64,000 nt of DNA from Pleodorina starrii (lineage: Eukaryota; Chlorophyta; Chlorophyceae; Chlamydomonadales; Volvocaceae): NCBI GenBank assembly GCA_030267565.1, contig BRXU01000011.1:2098501-2162500 (forward strand), read 5' to 3'. The notes under the pieces are model-generated. The model was not told where the DNA came from, did not search any database, and saw only the letters and a list, made by a program, of their open reading frames with translations. The stretch's first letter is position 1. Every line of letters begins with the position of its first letter. The translations under genes and the position numbers were made by a program. Positions 22,990-32,735 of the stretch are shown piece after piece.

Positions 22990-24080
22990 TATCTCTCTTA
23001 AGGCCCCTTACATCTGTGCCAGCAGGCTGCCGAGCTTGACCTGGTCCCAAAAGGTCACCACGTCCTGAAAAATCAAAAACCCGCACAAGGGGCTCATAGA
23101 CGGGGCACTCCATTGGAAATTGGAACTCATTCTCTATCGCGTCCCCGCTTCATACCCTGCAAGTTCGCTCGGCATGCGGTTTACGCGGCCGCCGCGTGAA
23201 CCGAGACACATCTAGGTTCCGGCAGTCAAGACGGAATCGCGTCAGCGCCGTCTGATGCTTCCGAGGCCTAAACACTTCTCATGAGCCTCGGGGGCGTATG
23301 CGACAGCCATCCAGTTCAGATGACGACACGCCGTCACGCTGGACCTCCCGACCCCTTTCTTCCTCTGCAAATTCGGGGAAATCCAGCGGGTCCCTATCAA
23401 GATCATTTCAGCTCCAGTCCATTAACAGGCGCCGCCTGAACTTCTCCCACATCTTTTCGAACGGGATCTCCAGCGCGGCAATCGCCCTGGCCTAATTAGC
23501 GTTACTAAGGTCTTCACGCACGTGCTGCCCGTAATCGAACCCGAGAACACCAAGGATCCGCAGCATCTTCCCTACATAAAGTTACTCATACTCGCTGGTC
23601 GAGCGGTCCGACTGCAGCAGAGCAAAAATGTCCTCTTCCAATATCGCCCGTGCAAGTGACGTGGGCTGCTTGCCCAGGCGCTTCCAAAAAACAAAGACCT
23701 GCTGCGCCAAAAAAGATTTCGCACGGCAATTGAGAAGAATCCGCGAAAAGCTGCCCGTTTGGCGACAGGCTTGCGTGGACTACCTTGCACATGAAAATCC
23801 TCTGCACCTGCACCATGGGATCCGCCACCACCCTCTCAAATACACCCTCTGTGCAGCTCGTGATTCAAACCCATTTGCCATTTGTTGAGCAGCACAGCAA
23901 TGTCCCCGGTCAGACCAGGAAAGGGCAGTTGTTTGCCGTACCGGTAGTTCGTCAGGGCAGAGTTGCCTGTTGCGAAATCTTAGAGCAGCTTCCAATGACG
24001 TTGAAAACAACCTTTTTTTAGGTCGTCGCATGTTTGAAGCTGATATCCAGACAACTGCCACCCGACTTTCACCAACCAAC
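22990..24080 (-). pseudogene. Decayed coding sequence of unknown family
   Basis: Several protein-like stretches follow one another on the minus strand but are broken by frameshifts and stops. From 24000 downwards: YRYGKQLPFPGLTGDI, LLNKWQMGLNHELHR; after a frame change VFERVVADPMVQVQRIFMCK; after another, FVFWKRLGKQPTSLARAI and LEEDIFALLQ. That last frame then continues through TAA, TAG and TGA stops into MLRILGVLGFDYGQHV, LEIPFEKMWEKFRRR and LDFPEFAEEERGREV. A possible final segment, VVTFWDQVKLGSLLAQM plus TAA at 23008-23010, follows a good TTTTTCAG acceptor. I do not recognise the family. It could be a dead host gene or a transposon ORF. Confidence 0.4.
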
Positions 24081-24389
24081 GGAGCAGCAGTCAGGCAGCA
24101 GTGACCAGTCGCTCCGGTTGCTCGAGGCGGTACATAAGCGTCACCGAATCTACCCTACAAGGAGGTGTACATGTACTAATTGTAGGGCTTCATGACACGC
24201 GGCAACTGTACTGCGCTGCTGATTATGACCAAACTTTACGTACTTTTCGCACATCTGTCACAGACATAATTTCATACGTATACTACAGTCCATATAGGCA
24301 AACAATTGTACAAGACCTGATCGTATCTAGCCTTTCGAAAAGAGCGCCATTGACCGCCTTCAGGAAGCACCCACATTTGGGCGACGGCC

Positions 24390-26207
24390 ATGGATGGCCT
24401 GGGCCAGTTGTTCATCGCGCAGAATGGCTCCGTTTATGCTCTGGTGCCGGCTGACTCCCGGGAGCCGCCCCCTCGTCACGTTCGTGCGTCCCTGCCGCTG
24501 ACGGAGCAAGAAGTGACCACAGCGCTCCTTTCCCAGTTTCTGCAGCGGCAGCAGCAACAGCAGCAACAACAACAGCAGCAAGAGCAAGAAGAACATGAGC
24601 AACGCCTCCGTCAGCAACAGCTTGCGTTGCAGCTCGACGGACTGGCAGCACTGCCCAACGTCGCGCTGCACCGCGAGGATGCGTTGCAAAGCCTTCTTCA
24701 GGCGACTTTGATGCAGTCGTACCCGGATCAGGCTGCAGCCAACCTCAACTCCAATGCGGGGCCCTCAACCTCATCTCACTTGGGGCCAGCTGGGCCGGTA
24801 CCGGGCCGAGCCGGGCAGGGGCGGCGTCTGCCAAGCGTTGAGTCACCAAGCAACAGGTGCGGAGCCCATGTGCTCTTTCCTGTGCCCATAAGCGCTCGTC
24901 ACGAGCACAGAGCGCATGACTCAACGAGTGTACCGAGCCTGACGCTGTTCGCATGATTGAACCGTATCGCGACCTCATTTTATTCCGCGAGGTTGAATTT
25001 TGCACGCCCAGTTTCACATGCGATCGCATCTAATTGCGGGTTTGCGTGCCTGGTTTGTCCCCCAGCACACGCAGCGGGCGCAGCGAGTCGCAAAGCCCCC
25101 CACCAAGCGCACGCGGCGGTGAACGCAGCGAGCGCAGCAACGGATTGGGAGTATCTGCCCAGATGAGCGCGAAAGAAAAAAACCGGCAAGCGCAGCGCCG
25201 GTTCAGGGAGAGGCAAAAGGACCTCATTGCGAACCTTAAACAACGTGTGGAGGACCTCCAGAATCAGGTACGCTAACGGGCAAGTGGGGCACATTCACGG
25301 CATAACATTTGAAAGTAGGTGGCTACTTGCCGTACAACGCAGTTAGGTGCGCGTCCCTGGCTCCCTTCGGGCATCCGCTGTGTCGCACAAGTGCTAACGC
25401 TCTGGTTCGGGAGTACGGCGCACGGGACTTCGTTGCCTGTCCTCTCACAGATTGACGAATTCCCGGATTCCCTGCCCAGCCGTCGTCAGGGTAGCGTACC
25501 TGAACCGAGCGAGCGACTGCCCACCTTGGCTTTGCTTCCTTCCCGATCAGGTTACAGACAACGAGAAGGAGATCATCGCACTCAAAGAGGAAAACGCGAT
25601 GCTGCGCGGCCGCATGGAGGGCAAACAGCAGGTGTCCCTCCCCGCGGAGACCTTGCAATCGCTGCTGCAAATGACGGGCGCGGGCGGTATCCTTTCCGAG
25701 GCACAGAAGCCAGCAAGAGGGGGAGGGGCCGGTGGAGGCGGAGGTGGCAGCAGCAGCGGCGGCGGAGGGAGCCAGGCCTATCGCACAGGGCGCGGGGCCG
25801 ACGCGGCCATGCGCGGGGCCGACGTGGCCATGCGCGGGGCCGACGTGGCCATGCGCGGGGGCGACGTGGCCATGCGCGGGGGCGACGTGGCCATGCGCGG
25901 GGGCGACGTGGCCATGCGCGGGGGCGACGTGGCCATGCGCGGGGGCGACGTGGCCATGCGCGGGGCCGACGTGGCCATGCGCGGGGCCGACGTGGCCATA
26001 CGCGGGGCCGACGTGGCCATGCGCGGGGCCGACGTGGCCATGCGCGGGGCCGACGTGGCCATGCGCGGGGGCGACGTGGCCATGCGCGGGGCCAAGATGG
26101 CTGTGCGTGGCGGCGACGTGGCCATGCGCAGCGGGGATGCTGGCCCTCGTAGCTCGGAGACTGGTCGGCGGGTCGACTTCGGTGCACGGGGGGTTGATGT
26201 CGATTAG
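24390..26207 (+). CDS. bZIP transcription factor with heptapeptide repeat tail
   Basis: Nuclear DNA-binding protein of 441 residues. Exons 24390-24856, 25066-25267 and 25551-26207, all phases consistent. A polyglutamine run occurs near residues 55-65. The basic region KEKNRQAQRRFRERQK has Asn195 and Arg203 in the N-x7-R spacing. The zipper heptads follow at L213, L220, N227, L234 and L241, the Asn being the usual buried one. The intron between exons 2 and 3 interrupts the zipper without shifting it. NRQAQRRFRER resembles the Yap1/Pap1 type more than typical plant bZIPs. After a Gly/Ser linker come 16 near-perfect copies of RGADVAM or RGGDVAM (residues 304-415). The start was taken at the first ATG of the open exon. 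Confidence 0.86.
25791..26126 (+). repeat. In-frame 21-bp tandem repeat (16 copies) in the bZIP gene
   Basis: Sixteen units of 21 bp, each encoding RG(A/G)DVAM; copies 1, 10 and 15 differ (RGADAAM, RGADVAI, RGAKMAV). The unit length keeps the frame. The copies are nearly identical at DNA level, so they were homogenised or expanded recently. No known domain matches. Three diverged remnants (RSGDAGP, RSSETGR, RVDFGAR) follow. Confidence 0.95.
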
Positions 26208-26934
26208 TTATCATGTTGTGGGTTTATGCACGGGGGTTGCCTTGGGGCGAGCATTGGGGGTCGTGTGGCGTCATTGCATCGCAGGGCTGTCCTCGATGCA
26301 CGGCTAGCGCGCGTCACAGAATCAGGAGCAGAGGTGCCAGCCAGCAACGGTGGACCTAGATGCGAGCACAGGGGCCATGCGTTGTAGCCCAGTGTTGCCG
26401 ACTAATCCACTGAGCAAGTTTTGCTGTATATTGCATCCGGCCGGCGCCGTCGGGACTTCTTCTTTTCGGTAGGAGGATGCATTCGTGTCGCAATGCTCGA
26501 CCGTTGCGAGCCTCGACCCTCTTGCGTCAATGCCACAGCTTCTTTAGACGTGGGGGCTTTCCCTCGGTACCCATCCGCATTGCATACTGCTCGTAAAGCA
26601 CTGTCATTCAAAATGCTGAACTGTTGCATTCGTGTCGCAGCAATGACTGCCGTATAGCTGTCAACACGGGCACTGCACGACATAGCTCTTTGTGCTCCTT
26701 TTGAGGGGGTGTGTACTGTTGTTGATGCAAGCACGCTAGGCATTTGCTCACTGTGCTGTGCACGCGTTCGGCTCGGGGTCGCGTAGAGTGCTGCAAAGCT
26801 CCGAGGCGCACCGAGTGGGAACTTGACGCTTGATACCTCGCCCTCGCGTCGCGTCGTCCTCGCTATCCCTCTGCAAGGAAAGCGACATATATCACTATTG
26901 GAAGAGTTCGGAAGTCTCCAGACTACTGTGTCGG

Positions 26935-26939
26935 TGTAA
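26935..26939 (+). terminator. TGTAA poly(A) signal, bZIP gene (candidate)
   Basis: First TGTAA after the bZIP stop, about 730 nt downstream. It is a plausible algal poly(A) signal, but a 5-mer can occur by chance. Confidence 0.45.
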
Positions 26940-26963
26940 GGGGGACAGCACTGCGATGACGCT

Positions 26964-26968
26964 TTACA
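26964..26968 (-). terminator. TGTAA poly(A) signal, WD40 gene (candidate)
   Basis: First TTACA (TGTAA on the minus strand) after the WD40 stop, about 1.1 kb downstream and only 25 bp from the opposing bZIP signal. Confidence 0.4.
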
Positions 26969-28078
26969 TGCACCTGACGTCTCCGGCCACTGGACCCGAC
27001 TGGTGGTGGGAGACTCTGTGGTGGGAGTATTGCCCGGCCTGGGCGGCTGTCCGTGCCCAAGACGGTGAGCGTTGGCCTTCATTGTTTCATTTGCAGGCCA
27101 TTAATTGATGTTCGTGTGTAGCAACGGCGACAGTGTGGCCTGGATAGTACTTGAGCTGTTGCGCAATGTGTAGCAGCTGGGCGTTGCGGCGGCTTGGAAC
27201 TGGCGGTATCGGGTTTGCTTCGTGGATTGTCCAACGTGCCATGGCGGGTTTTCGCGGATGCGGTGGTCGTGTGGTGAAGTTAGGAAGGCGAGGCAGGGGT
27301 CTCGGCTCCTAACCTACCATGAGGTGGTTTGGAGCGGCAAACGTGCAATGGTGCGTGCAGTGCTTAGGTAGAGTGCGCATTTGGCATGGGTTCATCTGCG
27401 CATATGCGGCGTGATAGCCGTCCCGTGTGTCTGGCTGTAGCAGCAATACATTTGATTTATGTAGGCCATGACGCATGATTCCCAGTTGTTTACTGGGCCG
27501 ATGGTGACTGATCGTATGGCACGTGGCACATCTTCACTACAGCTGCACGCACGGCAGCTGGTGAAGATGCACACGGCCTGACACGGCGCACTCCGAGAAC
27601 TGGTCGCAAGGCAGCGGGTCATTCGCCCCCCAAGTGTGCATTTCGTTTGAGCGGCGTGTGAAAGTTTGTAACTTGCAACATGATGCAAGCCACAGCCTTG
27701 TGCTCTTCCACGGAGTACCACTACCGACAACGCATGTCGATCCTCCCCTCATCCTGCTCTCGATTGCACCAACGCCCCACGCCCAACCCTCATGCACCGC
27801 TAACGGCTACTGGATATCAAACACACGACATAGCGCCACACCCTAGGCCAACACGCGCAAACCACTCCGCCAGGATAGCCCAAGGCGCATCATATTCTGT
27901 CATGAGAGCGCTCGTCTGGCCGCATGGGTCCCCCATCGCCGCGACACTGGCCCGCCTGCGCTCGCAGCAGCGACGCCGCTCCTGGCAAAGGGGGCCGCCA
28001 TGCGATGCCGACGTTTTAGAGCTTGGCGCCCGCCCACACCAGCAGCAGCAGCTGCCTTCCACAGCAGCGGAGCAGTCC

Positions 28079-31000
28079 TCATCCCGACCACGAGTATATG
28101 TGCACCTGGCCGTTGTCGTCCCCCACGATGATGGCCGCGCCCGGTACGTTCGTGATGGCGCGAGACAGGTCCACCTGGATGGATGGATGGATGGGGGCGC
28201 AGCGAGAAGCGCAGACGCGCGGGATCAGACAGCAGCCAAAGGACTGACAGCATCGCGACACGGCGCAAGACATCATACGAGCTGCGGCTGTCGGCAGTTG
28301 CCACCGGGTCAGCAGCGCTCCGCCACAATCGCGCCCCAACAACCCCTCGAAGGGCGTCGCAGGAAAACAGCTTGCAGCATCTCGCAACGGCAGCTCCGGC
28401 TACCAACGAGCGCCTCACAATGCCGCCAACGGCACCACCCGTGGGCTTCGCCGCCAGGAGGGCGTACGGGCAACGTAAATTGCGCCGCGTCACGCCCCGC
28501 GCCGCGCCGCACGAACCCCAGATACCGCTCTTGCCACTCACCCCGGGCAGCGTCCCTAGCAGCGCCATGCTCTGGTCCACGTTGAAGACGTTGACGCCGT
28601 TGTGGAGCGTCGAGACGGCCAGAATGCTCTCGCCCTTGTTATCTGGCGAGCCGTCCATCGTAAGGATGGAGTTTGGCGAGCCACCCTGGCCACCAGCGCA
28701 ATGGAAGGGAAAGCCGTTTCAGGAATTCCGTTACTTTCAATCCGCTGCTCGGGGAAATGTGACACGCCCACAAGTCAACCTATCGCCCCCCACGCGCAGG
28801 GAAGCGGAGGGCGCGGAGGTCCAGGCCGCTGGCCGGGCCGAGGCGGGCCGCGCTTTGCCTCACCGAGCGGTATCTCCCGCCGCCGCGGCCGGCCCCGTCG
28901 TCCCCAAAGTAGCTGTCGATGGGCTCCGCCTTGACCACCGCGGTAGGCACGGGCGGGCTGAGCAGCTCCCACACCTTCATGCTGCCGTCGGCCGACCCCG
29001 TCAGGATGTTGCTCTGCTCGCGAGGGGAGGGTGCACGGACGCACAAGAGCGAGCAGCGCACAAACATGCGGTTAGCGCTGCACCGCAAATGGCGCTCTCC
29101 AAATGGCCGGCGCGCCAGCTCGACCGACTGATGAACACCGCAAAAGCGAAGGGAACAGCTGCGATTGAAGGCAAAAGCACGTGGCCTGGAGCATGCGCGA
29201 CAGGGCTGCTCGGTCCTGGGATAAGACCGGCGAGCGATGACAGGACGGCAGCGCCGCGCCGCCCTTTTTCGCTCACCCCGTACTGCAGGATGCTCGAGAT
29301 GATGCCGGCGTGGGCGTTTGGGAGCGTTTGGGCGCACATCCCCGTGTTCGAGTCCCAAATCTGCGCGGGCAGCAACGAGGGAAAAGGGAGGGCCACGGCG
29401 TTTGCAGGACGGGGCAACATCATTTTCCCGTGTCACAAAATTACCCGCCCCAGCCGAGATGGAGCCAGTCAGCACCTGACGCGGCGGCCGTCGGGCCAGC
29501 AGCGTGGCGGCCCGTAGCAGCCCACCCGCAGCCCCGCGTGCAGCCGAATCACCTTGAGGCAGCCGGACGAGTCCCCGGACACCAGGAAGCCGTTGATAAT
29601 CTCAAACGCGTAGATTGGGTGCGTGTGGCCGCCCTTGTCCTTGTCCAAGATGTGCTGTGAGGGGGGGGGGGACGAGGGGCGGGGGCGGGGGCGGCGCGGT
29701 GGGCTTCTAACCGCGCCCCAGCGCCCTGGCCCTACCACTGCGATGCCCCGGAATTATGCCTTTCGCGCGGTTTCCCATGACGCCATGAGGGTGTTACAGC
29801 CGGACGCACGCACGCACGCACCGCCCTTTGAGCGAGGGGGCCGTAGCTCCGACCTGCCGGGGTGCTGTCAGGCGGTGCCCATGCTGGCTCGGTCGATTGC
29901 GTGGCGCCATGTACCCATCTGTGCCCTCCCTCGGCAGGTACCACTGTATGACCAGCGCCCTTGCCAGCATACACTCAAGGCGATCCGATGAAGGTCAGCA
30001 TGGCTCTGTCGCCCCGGTCATTTACAGCTGCCACCGGGCCGGACCGCGGAACGCCTGAAGCTCCCACAACGGAGCTTGTGTGTCGGAACTTAACGCAGGG
30101 GTGACCGTGTTCCTGCGGGCCTCGCACCAGGCTCCGGTTCTTGCCCCCAAACCGAACGCTGCGCAGCTACGCGCGGGCCTGAGGCCGCCTGCATCCAACG
30201 CCCACACGCGCGCACATGCGTTCAGGCGCCGCTCAAACCACGCCACCGGCATTGCGGGACGCCAATGCGGCTGCCGCCACCCTGCTCCAAGCCCCGCCTG
30301 CCTTCCGCCTTCCCCAGCCCTCCTCCCCCTGACAGGTCCCCGGGACCGCAGCCGCGGCTACGGTCGCCCCCCTTGCCGGTCCCCGGCTAGGCGGTCCTCA
30401 CCTTGCAGACGAACGCCTCGCCCTCCATGCCCCACACCCGGATGCTGCAATCCTGACCGCAGCTGAACAGCAAGTTGTTGAACGCCAGCATCTGGTTGAT
30501 GTGCCCCTGCGCATTACGGAGGGAGGGCGCAGGGACAGCCACGTCAAACCCGGGCGCGGGGCGCGAAGCGCGGACAGCAGCCCTAAACCACCACCTGCCC
30601 CCGAGACGCGCCATCCGTTGTGAAGGGGCGCCCCCCCAGGACCCCGCCCAGGGCCCGCTCAGCGGCCCCACTGTGATGTGCGCGCTGCGTTGCGCTGCGC
30701 TGCAATGCTGACAGCGAACTCAACGGGCTCACCCTGTGCCCCGGGATCATCTGCGTTTTCCCGGCGGCCGTGTTGTAAAAATTGATGATGCCGTCCTGGT
30801 TGCGCGGGTCCGACCCCTTGACGTACGCCACGAACAAGAAGCCCTGAATGAACAGGATGGCGTCCACCTGGCCGTTGAGGCTCTCCTCGTGCACGATCTG
30901 CGCGGCGGAGAGGGAGGCCGAGAGCGCATTGTGGGAACTGGTCGCAGCAACCAGCCATGCAAAATCCAAGCCAGGTGGGGAGGGGTGAGGAGGGAGGCAG

Positions 31001-32304
31001 GCCGGCGGGCAGGCTCGGCCCGACCCGTCCCGGCGCGCTCAACACGTTGGACCTAAGGGAGAGCTACTTTACTATTAGCTAGCTAGCTGGCAGGCTGGCT
31101 GTAGGTCAGACAGGGGGGGGGGTAGTAAGAACGATACTGCAACGGAGGGACATAGGCGACCGAGACAGGGGGCGGCCGATTCCATCGAGGGCCAGGCAGC
31201 GCACCGACCAGGGTCGGGGTACAGAAACCGGGGAGCTGCGAGTCGCGACTCGATGCCCGCTGGCGGACAGAGAGCTGGTTCGCAACGACTGATCAGGAAC
31301 AGTGGGACTGTGTTGGGGCGGTGACTTCGCAGCCGAAAAGCTGTGGTAGGATGCGGTTGGCGGGTAGACCTTTCAGCCTCCTCCGCTGCCGTCCCTCTCT
31401 ACATCCCGAGGATGCACCACACTTCGTTGTCGGAGATCACGGAACTCACAGCATTTGAGGACCACGGCCCGACTAAAAACACGACGGAAATTCCCGGGGG
31501 GGATTCTCCAGCCCAGCACAGCCCAAGCTGTGGCCGGGAGCAGCCCTCACCTGCCCGCTGTTGCAGTCCCACTGCTTGATTTTGCCGTCTTTAGATCCGG
31601 TGAAGAGCTGGATGGAGGACAGGGGCGAGAGGGAAGCGACGGTCCGTGTTCCGAGTGTACTGTGCGTGGGAGGGCCCCCGGGCGCGGGGCCCGGGGACAG
31701 GGTTTGGCTTGTAGCGAGCTGTGAGCGCCTGCTGAGCTCACCGCATTGGTCGCCTGGTCGTAGGATAAGCAGGTGACTGCGCCAGAGTGCGCCTGGATGG
31801 TCTTCAGCAGCGCGAGGTTAGGCGGCGGGTTCGCGTTGTACTGCTGCTGCTGCCGCTTTTGCCCTGTGGCCACGGCGTCAATCCCAACGATGTAAGCACC
31901 ACCGGCCTGCACCTGCGCCCCCCGCACAGATGTCCAGATAACGCCCTACCGGGGTTCTGCCAGGTCCGGCCCCCGCGAAAGCCGCGGCGAGATCCACCAT
32001 CGTTGAATCGCCCTCCTCCTCCCCGATAATTTCCGCCCTGATAGCCACCGTCATCATAGCCTCCTCCACCCTGATAGCCGCCGCCTTGGTAGCTGTCTAC
32101 ATAGCCACCTCTGCCGCTTCGGCCACCTCCACGGCCACCATCGTAGAACCCGCCAGAGCCACCGCCATCGTAATACCCGCCTCCACCTCTGCCGCCCCTT
32201 CCTCCATAATAATTGTCGTTATAGCGACCTCCACCTCCGCCAAAGCCGCGGGAAGTCCCTCTGCCGCGGTAGCCCCCTCGGCCACCGCCTCCCCAGTCAT
32301 CCAT
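28079..32304 (-). CDS. RGG-rich WD40-repeat protein (ZFWD-like, no CCCH finger)
   Basis: Predicted 468-residue RNA-associated or scaffold protein. Ten exons on the minus strand: 32304-31950, 31863-31742, 31607-31551, 30897-30733, 30506-30402, 29654-29526, 29360-29277, 29013-28864, 28685-28542, 28174-28079; phases agree throughout. Residues 1-118 are Gly/Arg/Tyr-rich with RGG and YQGG repeats, typical of RNA-binding tails. WD40 blades follow: LFTGSKDGKIKQWDCNSGQ, LFSCGQDCSIRVWGMEGEAF, FLVSGDSSGCLKVI, ILTGSADGSMKVWEL and AAIIVGDDNGQVHIYSW, ending almost at the last blade. The order of blades recalls plant ZFWD proteins, but I see no CCCH zinc finger. The first splice junction (31950/31863) is the only one that keeps the frame, yet its intron is short. 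It is divergent from ATG4. Confidence 0.85.
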
Positions 32305-32735
32305 GAAGCTACTAATTAGAAATGTTAACTAAGGTGATTTAGCCTAAGTTCACGCGGCCGCAAAGACATGCCGTCTAGCGGCCGCAGGGGAGGGCTTTGA
32401 ATGCGCAAAGTTGGTGAGAAATAGTTCAGTTTGAGGATAGCAGAGCGAACAGTCCACGAGCGCCTGTGCAATCTTCTTGTATGCGTGGAGGAGCAGCGAC
32501 GATAGGCGTGTAATGTTGCATCATAAATTCATCGTACCGCCAGTCTCAACAGGCGCAACTATTTCGAATTCCATTGTCCTCTTTTGTATGCTTGCTCAGA
32601 TGTAAACAACGCTGAGCTCCAATGCAAGTTGTCGTTTACAATCCGGTTATACAGTCTCGGCTGATAATGGCGATAGCCGCCCCTTGAGCTGTTTTCTATG
32701 CATGCCAAAAACACCTCTGGTAGCATTTAGGTGCC
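32305..32735. promoter_or_regulatory. Bidirectional promoter region, WD40 gene / ATG4
   Basis: A gap of 431 bp separates the two divergent start codons. It is AT-richer than the flanking exons. No specific factor site is recognised; the regulatory role is inferred from gene arrangement. Confidence 0.5.

Larger units (their letters stand above)
26208..28078. other. Convergent 3' regions of the bZIP and WD40 genes
   Basis: No coding exon found. The first plus-strand TGTAA after the bZIP stop is at 26935-26939, and the first minus-strand TGTAA after the WD40 stop is at 26968-26964. The whole stretch may therefore be the two 3' UTRs, about 0.73 and 1.1 kb long. Confidence 0.45.

Noticed and set aside
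25582..26214. Minus-strand Arg/Pro/Trp-rich ORF over the bZIP repeat
   Set aside because: A mirror of the 21-bp repeat; the sense frame continues from a bZIP domain with correct splice phases.
31863..31930. Coding extension VRGAQVQAGGAYIVGIDAVATG upstream of WD40 exon 2
   Set aside because: It is open but cannot be joined to exon 1 in phase at any AG; the acceptor at 31864 restores the frame exactly.
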